This document shows positions 17,199 to 25,756 of a stretch of 64,000 nucleotides of DNA, piece after piece. Made by a program: the position numbers and the translations under genes. A model generated the notes under the pieces. The model was not told the DNA's origin, searched no databases, and saw only the letters and a list, made by a program, of their open reading frames with translations. Every line of letters starts with the position of its first letter. Within the stretch, counting starts at the first letter, position 1. The DNA comes from Chania multitudinisentens RB-25 (GTDB taxonomy: Bacteria > Pseudomonadota > Gammaproteobacteria > Enterobacterales > Enterobacteriaceae), in contig NZ_CP007044.2 in assembly GCF_000520015.2 (NCBI RefSeq), positions 3,720,001 through 3,784,000 of the forward strand. Direction: 5' to 3'.

Positions 17199-17208
17199 TT
17201 TCCTCTCT

Positions 17209-17228
17209 GGGCGCAGCCTGCTGCGCCC
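17209..17228. repeat. Palindrome between malX and malY
   Basis: GGGCGCAG-CCTG-CTGCGCCC forms an 8-base stem in the 48-base malX-malY gap, without a T-run. It could reduce or stabilise transcription between the two genes. It resembles the hairpins at 7659 and 25757. Confidence 0.5.
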
Positions 17229-17246
17229 TATAGCCTGGAGCTATAC

Positions 17247-18425
17247 ATGTTTGATTTTTCCACCCCGGTTGATCGCCACGGCACCTGGTGTACCCAATGG
17301 GATTACATTGCTGACCGGTTTGGTTCGGCGGATCTGTTGCCCTTCACTATCTCCGATATGGATTTTGCCACCGCTCCTTGTATCCTTGACGCTCTGCAAC
17401 AGCGCTTGCAACACGGCGTGCTGGGTTACAGCCGCTGGCAGCACGAAGACTTTCTTGGTGCGATCCGGCATTGGTATCAGCAACGCTTTAATGCCCCTGT
17501 CGATACCGCTATGGCAGTCTATGGCCCCTCGGTGATTTACATGGTGGCACAGTTGATTCGCCTGTGGTCAGCCCCCGGCGAATTCGTGGTCACTCATACC
17601 CCTGCCTATGACGCCTTTTATAAAGTGATCCTTGGCAATCAGCGCCAACTGCTGCCATGCCCGTTGCACAAAGTGGATAACAATTGGCAGTGCGATATGG
17701 CACATCTGGAGGCATTGCTGGCTCGCCCACAGACCAAAATCCTGTTGCTGTGCAGCCCACAGAACCCAACGGGCAAAGTGTGGAGCCAGCAAGAGCTGGA
17801 GCAGATGGCCGAGCTGTGCGAACGCCACAATGTGAAGGTGATCAGCGACGAAATCCATATGGATATGACCTGGGGCACACAACGCCACACGCCATGGAGC
17901 CAGGTAGGGACTACGCCATGGGCGTTGCTGACCTCCGGCTCCAAGAGTTTCAACATTCCGGCCTTGACCGGTGCTTATGGTTTTATCAGCGATCATGGTA
18001 CTCGCGAAAGCTACACGCAGGCGCTGAAAAGCCGCGACGGGCTTTCTTCCCCGGCGATACTGGCAGTTGCTGCTCACATTGCCGCCTATCGCCACGGTGA
18101 ACCCTGGCTGGATGCCCTGCGCGATTATCTGCAAGATAACCTGGCCTACGTTGCCGAGCGGCTCAATCATGTTTTCCCGCAGTTAAACTGGCAACCCCCA
18201 CAAGCCACTTACCTGGCTTGGATCGACTTGCGCCCGCTAGGCATTGACGATCAGCAGTTGCAACAGGTGCTGATTGACCGCGAGAAAGTCGCCATCATGC
18301 CTGGCTTTACCTATGGTGAGGAAGGCCGTGGTTTTCTGCGTTTGAACGTGGGTTGCCCACGCAGCAAGGTAGAAGCCGGGATGGATAAACTGATCGCCGG
18401 GCTGAAATTTGTGCTGGAAAAATAA
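17247..18425 (+). CDS. malY: MalY, PLP-dependent C-S lyase and maltose regulon modulator
   Basis: A fold type I pyridoxal-phosphate enzyme with cystathionine beta-lyase activity; in E. coli it also binds and inhibits the activator MalT. The 392 residues match the family length. The PLP lysine is K233 in TSGSKSFNIPAL, preceded by SDEIHMDMTW and LCSPQNPTGKVW. The start is supported by GGAG upstream. It is the second gene after malX. Confidence 0.95.
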   Translation: MFDFSTPVDRHGTWCTQWDYIADRFGSADLLPFTISDMDFATAPCILDALQQRLQHGVLGYSRWQHEDFLGAIRHWYQQRFNAPVDTAMAVYGPSVIYMVAQLIRLWSAPGEFVVTHTPAYDAFYKVILGNQRQLLPCPLHKVDNNWQCDMAHLEALLARPQTKILLLCSPQNPTGKVWSQQELEQMAELCERHNVKVISDEIHMDMTWGTQRHTPWSQVGTTPWALLTSGSKSFNIPALTGAYGFISDHGTRESYTQALKSRDGLSSPAILAVAAHIAAYRHGEPWLDALRDYLQDNLAYVAERLNHVFPQLNWQPPQATYLAWIDLRPLGIDDQQLQQVLIDREKVAIMPGFTYGEEGRGFLRLNVGCPRSKVEAGMDKLIAGLKFVLEK

Positions 18426-18438
18426 TAGATTATGAGCG

Positions 18439-18463
18439 AAAGGCAGGCTATGCACCTGCCTTT
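18439..18463 (+). terminator. Terminator after malY
   Basis: AAAGGCAGG and CCTGCCTTT form a 9-base stem with a 7-base loop shortly after the malY stop. The T-run is short. Confidence 0.6.
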
Positions 18464-18511
18464 GATTTACTGTTTGAATTCAACGTTGTTCTACCATCCC
18501 CCTTCCTTTTT

Positions 18512-18527
18512 AGTGATATAAATCACT
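18512..18527. promoter_or_regulatory. Inverted repeat AGTGAT-ATAA-ATCACT
   Basis: A perfect 6-base inverted repeat lies 87 bases upstream of add and is followed by TTTTTT. It can be read as a weak CRP site (AGTGA-N6-TCACT) or as a second terminator of the mal operon. Confidence 0.35.
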
Positions 18528-18613
18528 TTTTTATGCAACGTAATGGCTATTTTCATTACTTTGTTTTTATACTGATACGCACTTTACCGATAACAATATA
18601 ACGAGTGCCTATC

Positions 18614-19612
18614 ATGATTGATCCCCACCTGCCGCTCACCGATCTTCACCGCCATCTCGATGGCAACATTCGTGCGCAAACCATTCTTGAGCTAGGCCGC
18701 CAGTTCAATCTTGCTTTACCTGCCAATGAGCTGGAAGCACTGCGCCCGCATGTACAAATCACTCAGGCCGAACCTGATTTAATGAGTTTCCTGCAAAAAT
18801 TGGATTGGGGGGTGGCTGCCCTGGGCGATCTGAATGCCTGCCGCCGTGTGGCGTATGAAAACGTGGAAGATGCGGCCAATGCTGGGCTGCACTACGCAGA
18901 GCTGCGATTTTCCCCCTACTACATGGCACTGAAACACGGTTTGCCGGTGGCTGGCGTGGTTGAGGCGGTGATCGATGGCATTCGCTCCGGCTGCCGCGAT
19001 CATGCTATCGATGTGCGTTTAATCGGCATCCTGAGCCGCACTTTCGGCACAGATGCCTGCCAGCAAGAGCTGGATGGCCTGCTAGCTCACCGTGACGGTG
19101 TCACCGCACTGGATTTGGCGGGTGATGAACAGGGTTTTCCGGGTCATTTGTTTCTCAGCCACTTCAATCGCGCCCGCGATGCTGGTCTGCGGATCACCGT
19201 CCATGCGGGCGAAGCCGCTGGGCCGGAAAGCATCTGGCAAGCCATTCGTGAGTTGGGTGCGGAACGTATCGGCCACGGTGTTAAAGCGGTACTAGATCCA
19301 GCCTTGATGGACTTTTTGGCAGAACACCAGATTGGTATTGAATCCTGTTTGACCTCAAATATCCAAACCAGTACGGTACCTTCCCTCGCTCAACATCCTT
19401 TGGCAACCTTCCTGCGCCATGGCGTATTGGCCTCTATCAACACTGACGATCCGGCAGTTCAGGGCATTGAGATTGAGCATGAATACCGCGTAGCGGCTCC
19501 ACTAGCCGGGCTGACGCCGCAGGAAATCCGCACCGCGCAAGAAAACGGCCTGAAAATGGCGTTCCTCAGTGAAACGGAAAAACAGGCATTGCGTAAAAAG
19601 GTTCAAGGTTGA
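18614..19612 (+). CDS. add: Adenosine deaminase
   Basis: It deaminates adenosine and deoxyadenosine to inosine and deoxyinosine in purine salvage. The 332 residues match E. coli Add closely. The ATG at 18614 is chosen over an in-frame GTG at 18605. Zinc ligands His12/His14 lie in DLHRHLDGN, the HAGEAAGPESIW block holds the third His and catalytic Glu, and SINTDDPAVQG carries the Asp pair. It lies after malXY as in E. coli. Confidence 0.96.
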   Translation: MIDPHLPLTDLHRHLDGNIRAQTILELGRQFNLALPANELEALRPHVQITQAEPDLMSFLQKLDWGVAALGDLNACRRVAYENVEDAANAGLHYAELRFSPYYMALKHGLPVAGVVEAVIDGIRSGCRDHAIDVRLIGILSRTFGTDACQQELDGLLAHRDGVTALDLAGDEQGFPGHLFLSHFNRARDAGLRITVHAGEAAGPESIWQAIRELGAERIGHGVKAVLDPALMDFLAEHQIGIESCLTSNIQTSTVPSLAQHPLATFLRHGVLASINTDDPAVQGIEIEHEYRVAAPLAGLTPQEIRTAQENGLKMAFLSETEKQALRKKVQG

Positions 19613-19654
19613 AGCTAGACGATGGCTGGAGGTGGTTTCCCCAGCTCCTTCTGG

Positions 19655-20566
19655 CTAATCGATCAATGCCAATGTGCCATTGCGTTGCCAGCATTGTTCC
19701 AGATGCGCCATTAATGCTCCGATGCGCAAATTGCCGCGGCGTTCAGGCAGATAAACCGCGTGCAGGGGCATGACCGGTAAATGATAATCAGGCAGCAAGA
19801 TTTGTACCTGCCCCTCAGCAAGTTCCGCTTTAAACAACCACGGCTGAGCAAAACTGATCCCCAAGTGCCCAAGCACCGCCGCCCGCAAGCCTTCTGAGCT
19901 GTTGCAGCTCAGTTGCCCACTGATTGGCACAGTAAACACCTCATCGTGCAATTGCAATTGCCAATAACGTTGCCGCACTGTGGCATTCTGGTAAGTGATG
20001 CAGTGATGGGTGGTCAATTGTTCAGGCGTTTGCGGGCTACCGTGGCGCGCCAAGTATTCCTTCGACGCAAACAAACTGCTGGCAAGATTCCCCAGTTTAC
20101 GTGCCACCAAACCTTCAGGCAGCGAATGGCCAAAGCGGAAAGCGATATCGATCCCAGACTGTAACAGGTCGGCAATATCATCGCTCATGAGTAATTCAAT
20201 GTTTAATTTTGGATGTTTGGCTAAAAACTCCGCCAGATAAGGCAGAATTTCCAAACGGCCAAACGCCGATGATACTCCAACGCGCAACATTCCAGACAGT
20301 TGCCCTTCCGCGGCCCCGATCCGTAACTCTACGTCATCCAACGCTTGCAGAATGGCCCGGCATTCCTGGTAATACAGCAACCCCTCTGCCGTGGGTGCCA
20401 CATGGCGCGTACTGCGGGTGAGCAATGGCGTACCGAGCCGCTGCTCCAACCCACGGATTTGTTTGCTGATGGTCGGCTGCGAAGCCCCTATTTCACGCGC
20501 CACGGCGGTAAAGCTCCCGCTTTCAATCACCCGTACCAATGTGCGCATCGCTGAAAGTTGATCCAT
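19655..20566 (-). CDS. LysR-family transcriptional regulator
   Basis: A 303-residue LTTR. The HTH is at residues 1-60 (MDQLSAMRTLVRVIESGSFT, SQPTISKQIRGLEQRLGTPL), followed by the substrate-binding domain (LRVGVSSAFGRLEILPYLAE). It is divergent from a short-chain dehydrogenase, and an inverted repeat ATTAATGC/GCATTAAT lies nine bases from its start, consistent with autoregulation and control of that dehydrogenase. The inducer is unknown. Confidence 0.88.
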   Translation of the reverse strand: MDQLSAMRTLVRVIESGSFTAVAREIGASQPTISKQIRGLEQRLGTPLLTRSTRHVAPTAEGLLYYQECRAILQALDDVELRIGAAEGQLSGMLRVGVSSAFGRLEILPYLAEFLAKHPKLNIELLMSDDIADLLQSGIDIAFRFGHSLPEGLVARKLGNLASSLFASKEYLARHGSPQTPEQLTTHHCITYQNATVRQRYWQLQLHDEVFTVPISGQLSCNSSEGLRAAVLGHLGISFAQPWLFKAELAEGQVQILLPDYHLPVMPLHAVYLPERRGNLRIGALMAHLEQCWQRNGTLALID

Positions 20567-20574
20567 TTCACCCC

Positions 20575-20597
20575 ATTAATGCTTTTTAGGCATTAAT
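20575..20597. promoter_or_regulatory. LysR operator candidate ATTAATGC-N7-GCATTAAT
   Basis: A perfect 8-base inverted repeat with a 7-base spacer lies between the divergent LysR and SDR genes, close to the regulator's start codon. It has the size and position of an LTTR recognition site. Confidence 0.65.
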
Positions 20598-20676
20598 ATT
20601 ATGCTTTTCTATCACCTTATCATGATATTAATTCTGATTAATACTTATCACCTGACTTATTTATAGGAATTTAAGC

Positions 20677-21417
20677 ATGAATCAATTTGATGGTAAGGTG
20701 GCAGTCATCACCGGCGGGAACAGTGGCATTGGCTTGGCAACCGCACGACTCTTGCGGCAACAGGGGGCTCAGGTAGCCATCGCCGGGCGCAATCAGGCTA
20801 CTTTGGACCAAGCCGCCAGTGAATTGGGGGTTATGGCAGTACAAACTGATGTCAGCCAACCACAGGCACTGAAAGATTTCTTTGCGGCAGTGGCTGCGCG
20901 TTTCGGTCAGTTCGACTTACTCTTTGCCAATGCAGGCGTCTTTCAAAGCAAAACTTTGACTGAAGTTGACGAGGACTTCTTTGACTGGCAATTCAATATC
21001 AACGTCAAGGGTGCCTATTTTTCCGTACAACACAGCCTGCCCCATTTACGCGAAGGCGCGTCGGTGGTGCTGACCAGTTCAATCATGCAGGAAGCCGGTT
21101 GGCCGGGATGCAGCGTCTATGCAGCCACTAAAGCAGCGGTTCGCTCGCTGGCCCGCAGCTTTGCCGCAGAACTGGCTCCACGTAATATCCGAGTCAACGT
21201 GGTTGCTCCTGGCGTGACACAAACGCCCATCCTTGATTGGCCAGAGATGCCGGAACAGGAACGCAACGCCGTGCAGGATACCATACGAGCCCGTATCCCT
21301 ATGGGCCGTTTTGCCACCCCAGAAGAGATTGCCCAAGCGGTTCTCTATCTCGCGGGTTCTGCCACCTACATGACCGGCGGAGAGATCTTGTTAGACGGCG
21401 GTATGATCACCTTGTAG
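20677..21417 (+). CDS. Short-chain dehydrogenase/reductase (classical SDR)
   Basis: A 246-residue NAD(P)-dependent oxidoreductase. The cofactor motif TGGNSGIG is at residues 12-19, NAG at 85-87, and the catalytic Ser135, Tyr148 and Lys152 lie in LTSSIMQEAGWPGCSVYAAT-K. The C-terminal LYLAGSATYMTGGEILLDGG is typical. It is probably regulated by the divergent LysR. The substrate cannot be told from the sequence. Confidence 0.92.
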   Translation: MNQFDGKVAVITGGNSGIGLATARLLRQQGAQVAIAGRNQATLDQAASELGVMAVQTDVSQPQALKDFFAAVAARFGQFDLLFANAGVFQSKTLTEVDEDFFDWQFNINVKGAYFSVQHSLPHLREGASVVLTSSIMQEAGWPGCSVYAATKAAVRSLARSFAAELAPRNIRVNVVAPGVTQTPILDWPEMPEQERNAVQDTIRARIPMGRFATPEEIAQAVLYLAGSATYMTGGEILLDGGMITL

Positions 21418-21458
21418 CCACGCGCCTGGTCGTGCACCGGTACGGCCAATCCTTGTTG

Positions 21459-22880
21459 TTACAGCATCTGTAACAGCCACTCTCTTATTTGCTGTATAAC
21501 CTGGTTCCAATCGCCTTCATGCGTCTGCCGAAAAACAGTCACATTTTTAACCCACGGACTTGTGGTGCCCTCAACGCCCCAACGCCAATCGCCTGAAGTG
21601 TGAACCGGTACACAGGTCAGCACCCCCATCATTACCGCCAGGTTAGCAACGCCGGAGTCAACGGCAATCACGGCGTCCAATTGAGCAATACAGGCCGCCG
21701 TATCACTAAAATCCCGAATACCAGGTAGATAGACGCTAACATTACTACCCGGCGTACCCGCTAGTGCACTGGCAGCAGGATGATGCAAATTCACGAAATG
21801 CACACCATCGGCCACGGCCGGATACTGTACGATCTCATTGACTGAATCGAGCGGTAGGCTACGGCGCTGAGCCCAGCACCGCACAACCGCCCCCATTGCA
21901 GGCCAGTGTCGCTGCGCACAATCCCAAAATAAGCCAACCAGTTTTTTCCCTGGTTGCCGTGCACGTAGTTGTTGCCCCCATTCCGTTGCAATCTGATGCT
22001 TTTGAGACGGAGCCTGGAGATAAGGCTGGAACCCTTGTTCAGAAGCTTCTGGCTGCCCGGCTTTCAATAACGGCAGGTGCAGTAACGTTGCATGAATATG
22101 CGGTGCAAACCTGTTGACCTCCACCAGGAGCGAACCGGGCAAAGGAGAGTGCAACTGCGTGGGATTAGGCGCGCTGATGACTTCGCAATTTGGTAGTGAC
22201 GCCTGCATGAGAGCCTGACTCTGCGGGTGACAGGTAAGCATAATTTTTGCCCCCGCAGCTAACCAATCAGTTACACAGGCAGCTAATAGAAAATTATCTC
22301 CGAATCCTAACTCATGAGTGATCAAAACTCGTTTACCACGCAATTCTGATCCCCTTTCCCATATAGGGATGCCAAGCGGGCGATAGCTGGAGGAAAACCG
22401 GGGAACATCATTACGCATTAACCAATACTTAAAGCCTTGAGGATCTCCAGTTTTAAGCATTGCCTCTCCCATCGCGAACCCAACAGATGCAGCGCGTTCC
22501 ACCTCACTGGATACCGCCATCCGCCACGCTTCATTGAGCAACGAAATCGCGCGCGTAAGCTCACCAGCCATCATTAAGCTTACCCCCAACCGCAGCCGGT
22601 AAAGTACGGACCCATTTTGTTGTGATAGACACTGCGCCCAAATATCAGCAGCTTCTGCATACCGGCCCAGCAAGTAGAGAGCATCGGCTCGCCGGGCCAT
22701 GAAAGCAAAGTCGTGTGGATTCAGCACCAACGCACGTTCGGCCCATGGGAGCATTTCCTCCTCCCGTTTGAGCGCCACCAGATATTTACAAATTTCGTGA
22801 AGAATAGCAGAATTATATGGCTCATTTTCATGCTGTTTCTCAGCAGCACACAGTCGGTTTTCTAAATCCTTACTCATCAT
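21459..22880 (-). CDS. TPR protein with glycosyltransferase-like (GT9/OGT-type) C-terminal domain
   Basis: A 473-residue cytosolic protein without a signal peptide. Residues 1-150 are tetratricopeptide repeats (ALVLNPHDFAFMARRADALY, LLGRYAEAADIWAQCL). The C-terminal part resembles heptosyltransferase/O-GlcNAc-transferase-like domains: LITHELGFGDNFLLAACVTD, then VIAVDSGVANLAVMMGV and a SGDWRWG segment, which is the donor-binding region in TPR-GT fusions. It is the distal gene of a minus-strand set with an M29-like enzyme and a 44-residue peptide gene. It may glycosylate that peptide or another acceptor, but this is inference. The 135-base gap upstream could hold its own promoter. Confidence 0.75.
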   Translation of the reverse strand: MMSKDLENRLCAAEKQHENEPYNSAILHEICKYLVALKREEEMLPWAERALVLNPHDFAFMARRADALYLLGRYAEAADIWAQCLSQQNGSVLYRLRLGVSLMMAGELTRAISLLNEAWRMAVSSEVERAASVGFAMGEAMLKTGDPQGFKYWLMRNDVPRFSSSYRPLGIPIWERGSELRGKRVLITHELGFGDNFLLAACVTDWLAAGAKIMLTCHPQSQALMQASLPNCEVISAPNPTQLHSPLPGSLLVEVNRFAPHIHATLLHLPLLKAGQPEASEQGFQPYLQAPSQKHQIATEWGQQLRARQPGKKLVGLFWDCAQRHWPAMGAVVRCWAQRRSLPLDSVNEIVQYPAVADGVHFVNLHHPAASALAGTPGSNVSVYLPGIRDFSDTAACIAQLDAVIAVDSGVANLAVMMGVLTCVPVHTSGDWRWGVEGTTSPWVKNVTVFRQTHEGDWNQVIQQIREWLLQML

Positions 22881-23015
22881 ATATACCTGAACACAGGATA
22901 GATTTTATCGCCCTGAATGGTTTTTAATAATCATCTTAAAAGCTCTAATCCATTTATTTAGTTGATTTATTTCCTTGGTGTAAAAACAGCATTAAAATAG
23001 AGGGTTTGACCTAAG

Positions 23016-23978
23016 TTATATACGGAAAGAACCATCAAAGATGATACAGTCATCGAATAATATTGTTCCTGATGAAAATACAATATCCAGGTGATGACTA
23101 GCACGTTCACCACCACCCAAACCAAGGTGTAATCCCGCATGACGCTCTTCAAAACTTGCATTTCGGCCATGCAGTTTAACATTTAGGTTAGTCCCAATTC
23201 CGAATTCTTCGATAATTTTATTCCCCTCACATCTCTCAAGATATAAATTAAAATCATCTTCAAGCTGTCGATTCAGGGAATGCACCGCAACCACACGGCT
23301 ATGCTCAATTTCAACATGCAGTAATGGCTCAATAACACCATATTTAATAGCAAAAGGAACCGTACTCAGAAAGGTTCCGCCAAATGTAATCCTTCCCGTC
23401 AGGTCTAAAATCCTGGTTGCCACTTCGCCGGGCATTAAATCATAATGATTGCGGCCATCCAGGCTTTTCCAAGCCTGATCTTCGGCCAGCGTTCCGTGCA
23501 ATGAACCACCTAAACCATCATAAAACACAACATGATGTGCCGATTTTGCAGCCTGGATAATCCGTTCGTTTCTTGCCGAGATATCATCGATATTTTCGGA
23601 GAATGCTTCTTTAAAGAATTCACCATATTCTCGAAGAAGCACTGATTTCTTCCAGTGTTCAGCCATCTTCTGCTTAAGTGGGGGAATAAATGATGGCCCA
23701 TGCGGGCTAATGTCAGCGTGAACGGATGAATCGTACATAAAAATAAACATATCACTTGTATCAATGTATTTCTTGACTTTTTCGGGGGCTTCATCTTCGA
23801 GATCGACATAAATAAAAGCATATTCACGCTCCTTCGGGCAATAGCGAATAAGCGATTTGGCCGTGTCTTCTTGATTTTTGTCCGAGCCAATTAGAATATT
23901 GGCACCAGAATTACACCGTTGAGTCATCGCCGGATGCCCACTAACACAGGAAAAGAAATTTTTGACACTTTTATTCAC
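23016..23978 (-). CDS. M29 aminopeptidase / NicX-like metalloenzyme
   Basis: A 320-residue protein with a GTG start at 23978 preceded by AGGAG at eight bases. The C-terminal half carries the pattern of the M29 aminopeptidase and 2,5-dihydroxypyridine dioxygenase superfamily: LMPGEV (185 region), IIEEFGIGTN (Glu257/258), HAGLHLGLGGG (His284) and HHLD (His295/296, Asp298), followed by the typical closing strands. In that superfamily these residues bind the metal. Base composition looks AT-richer than in flanking genes. It sits between a 44-residue peptide gene and a TPR/GT-like gene, which suggests peptide processing or modification. The true reaction is unknown. Confidence 0.7.
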   Translation of the reverse strand: MNKSVKNFFSCVSGHPAMTQRCNSGANILIGSDKNQEDTAKSLIRYCPKEREYAFIYVDLEDEAPEKVKKYIDTSDMFIFMYDSSVHADISPHGPSFIPPLKQKMAEHWKKSVLLREYGEFFKEAFSENIDDISARNERIIQAAKSAHHVVFYDGLGGSLHGTLAEDQAWKSLDGRNHYDLMPGEVATRILDLTGRITFGGTFLSTVPFAIKYGVIEPLLHVEIEHSRVVAVHSLNRQLEDDFNLYLERCEGNKIIEEFGIGTNLNVKLHGRNASFEERHAGLHLGLGGGERASHHLDIVFSSGTILFDDCIIFDGSFRI

Positions 23979-24018
23979 AGACTGCTCCTGAAATATTTAG
24001 TTTGCTAATTTAAAAAAT

Positions 24019-24040
24019 GACGGGCCATTTAACCCGCCAT
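24019..24040 (-). terminator. Weak terminator/attenuator after the 44-residue peptide gene
   Basis: Read on the minus strand, GCGGG and CCCGT can form a short 5-base stem followed by CATTTTTT. Partial termination here would give more peptide mRNA than downstream enzyme mRNA, as in many peptide-precursor operons. Confidence 0.4.
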
Positions 24041-24057
24041 CGCATTAAACTATTCCA

Positions 24058-24192
24058 TTATGCCCACAGAGCCGTTGCAAATGGGATCACTGCACTTTCC
24101 TGCATCATTTCAACCCAATCCTGATGCTGTTCTTCTTGCATCCATGCTTCGATAGATAACTCTTGAACATTCTCTTGATTTACATTTTCCAT
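24058..24192 (-). CDS. Small acidic peptide, possible modified-peptide precursor
   Basis: A 44-residue peptide too short for routine gene finding. AAGGAG lies seven bases before the ATG and a promoter-like sequence is just upstream, so it is likely expressed. The N-terminal two thirds is strongly acidic and Gln/Glu-rich (MENVNQENVQELSIEAWMQE), and the last 13 residues are hydrophobic (SAVIPFATALWA follows QE). This leader-core appearance and the two downstream enzyme genes suggest a ribosomally made, modified peptide. No known leader family is recognised. A regulatory peptide or antitoxin is an alternative. Confidence 0.55.
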   Translation of the reverse strand: MENVNQENVQELSIEAWMQEEQHQDWVEMMQESAVIPFATALWA

Positions 24193-24210
24193 ATTTATCT
24201 CCTTAAATAA

Positions 24211-24240
24211 ATAATAAGACAGTCAATCAACCACTGTCAT
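24211..24240 (-). promoter_or_regulatory. Promoter and inverted-repeat operator of the peptide gene
   Basis: On the minus strand ATGACA (24240-24235) and TATTAT (24216-24211) are spaced by 18 bases, a good sigma-70 pattern 19 bases before the peptide start. A perfect inverted repeat GACAGT-N9-ACTGTC (24218-24238) lies between and over these elements, as expected for a repressor operator. Confidence 0.5.
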
Positions 24241-24620
24241 TTAATAACCTACCTCTTTATCATGAAAAGTAAAATATATTATTTATGCCTTGTTATCTTT
24301 TTGTTAAATGGCTCACAATTAAAAAAGCAAAAAACAATTAATTAAATAATCATATGAAATCCATTTAATTAACTCAGAGCAATGAAAATAAATTACAATT
24401 GAAATTTATTAAGCAGAAAAGTATTAACAAGGAAATTAATATAAATAGAAAATTATCAGTGGCTAACTCTATAGGTGACATCCAAAATAACTCATCTAAT
24501 TACATATGTAATTAATAGTGGATTAAATATAGCATTAGAATATGTTCAGTCTCTCAGAAATAACCTCAGCCCCTCTAAGTTAGCAATGAATATTGCTAAC
24601 TTAACAAAAAATCCGTTAGC
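24241..24620. other. AT-rich spacer with a perfect 12-base inverted repeat
   Basis: I see no gene in this very AT-rich stretch on either strand. Near its right end TAAGTTAGCAAT (24576-24587) and ATTGCTAACTTA (24592-24603) form a perfect 12-base stem with a 4-base loop, without a T-run. It lies directly beside a gene remnant (24621-24722) and may mark an insertion boundary. Confidence 0.5.
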
Positions 24621-24722
24621 TCAGTCCAACATCCGAGCTGGTGATTGATAAGGCAACACCACGCGGTGGCTTTGTTCAATCAGTGCAATAATCTCGGCAC
24701 GCGGGCCTTCAAGCCAAGCGTT
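24621..24722 (-). pseudogene. 3' remnant of an unidentified gene
   Basis: Directly after the YfeH-like stop codon and in the same frame, 33 codons encode NAWLEGPRAEIIALIEQSHR followed by VVLPYQSPARMLD and a stop. Codon use and composition look like real coding sequence, but there is no start. A short ATG frame overlapping the upstream stop ends after five codons. It is probably the tail of a gene cut by the adjacent AT-rich island. I do not recognise the family. Confidence 0.5.
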
Positions 24723-25721
24723 TCATTTAACCACCGCGGCAACAGCCTGTTCTTTTGCTATTTTGCGTGCATAGCGTTGTGCCAACACCGCACACACCAT
24801 CAATTGCACCTGGTGGAAAATCATCAGCGGTAACACCATGGCGCCAACAGCGGCAACCGGAAACAGCACGTTAGCCATAGGAATACCGCTCGCCAGGCTC
24901 TTTTTCGAACCGCAAAATACGATAGTGATCTCATCGGCAGTATTGAAACCCAACCCGCGCGCAACATAGGTGTTGACAACCAATACCACCGCCAGCAATA
25001 CCAGCGACATCACCAGGATTGTCAGCAGCGACCAACCATCAATGGTGTGCCAGATGCCTTCGGCCACCGCCGCGCTGAAGGCGGTATACACCACCAGCAA
25101 TATAGATGACCGGTCAGTAATATTAATCAGTTTGCGATGGCGCTCCACCCATTTGCCAATCAATGGCCGGGCCAGGTGCCCAACAATAAACGGCACCATC
25201 AATTGCAGAATGATCGCCCCGATAGCGTGCAACACATCGGTTTCACCGCCCTGGGTGTGCATCAGCGCCCCTACCAGCAACGGTGATAAAAATACGCCAA
25301 GAATGCTGGAAGCCGAAGCGCTGCAAATTGCCGCAGCCACATTGCCGCCCGCAGCAGACGTGAAAGCAATGGCTGATTGCACCGTCGCCGGTAACGCACA
25401 TAAATAGAGAAAGCCCAGATAAACCGTTGGCGTCATCACGCTAGGCACCAGCAGATTCATCGTCAGCCCCAGCAGCGGGAACAACGCAAAGGTACTGAGG
25501 AATACCAGCAGATGTAGTTTCCAATGGCCCATGCCGGCAATAATCGCCTGGCGTGAAAGTTTGGCTCCATGCATAAAAAACAGCAGCGCAATTGCCGCAG
25601 TGGTCAGATGCCCAAAAAAGGTTTTCCATATCCCTTCACAGGGGAAAATCGAAGCGACAAGCACTACCAACATCAATACCAGTAAAAACGTATCAATACG
25701 CAAACGTTGCAACCAAGACAT
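24723..25721 (-). CDS. yfeH: YfeH-like sodium/bile-acid symporter family transporter
   Basis: A 332-residue inner-membrane protein of the bile acid:Na+ symporter (SBF-like, DUF4137) family, with about ten hydrophobic segments. It matches E. coli YfeH in length and in blocks such as TTAAIALLFFMHGAKLSR, LPATVQSAIAFTSAAGGNVA and ITIVFCGSKKSLASGIPMAN. The substrate is not established. A hairpin of the GGCGCAGC family lies between this gene and ydgJ. It is not at this place in E. coli. Confidence 0.88.
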   Translation of the reverse strand: MSWLQRLRIDTFLLVLMLVVLVASIFPCEGIWKTFFGHLTTAAIALLFFMHGAKLSRQAIIAGMGHWKLHLLVFLSTFALFPLLGLTMNLLVPSVMTPTVYLGFLYLCALPATVQSAIAFTSAAGGNVAAAICSASASSILGVFLSPLLVGALMHTQGGETDVLHAIGAIILQLMVPFIVGHLARPLIGKWVERHRKLINITDRSSILLVVYTAFSAAVAEGIWHTIDGWSLLTILVMSLVLLAVVLVVNTYVARGLGFNTADEITIVFCGSKKSLASGIPMANVLFPVAAVGAMVLPLMIFHQVQLMVCAVLAQRYARKIAKEQAVAAVVK

Positions 25722-25756
25722 TTAAGCAAGATCCCTTGAACACATTATCTATTGAG

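Noticed and set aside
22967..23182. 71-codon minus-strand frame as a separate small membrane protein
   Set aside because: It overlaps the 3' end of the M29-like gene in another frame and has no ribosome binding site.
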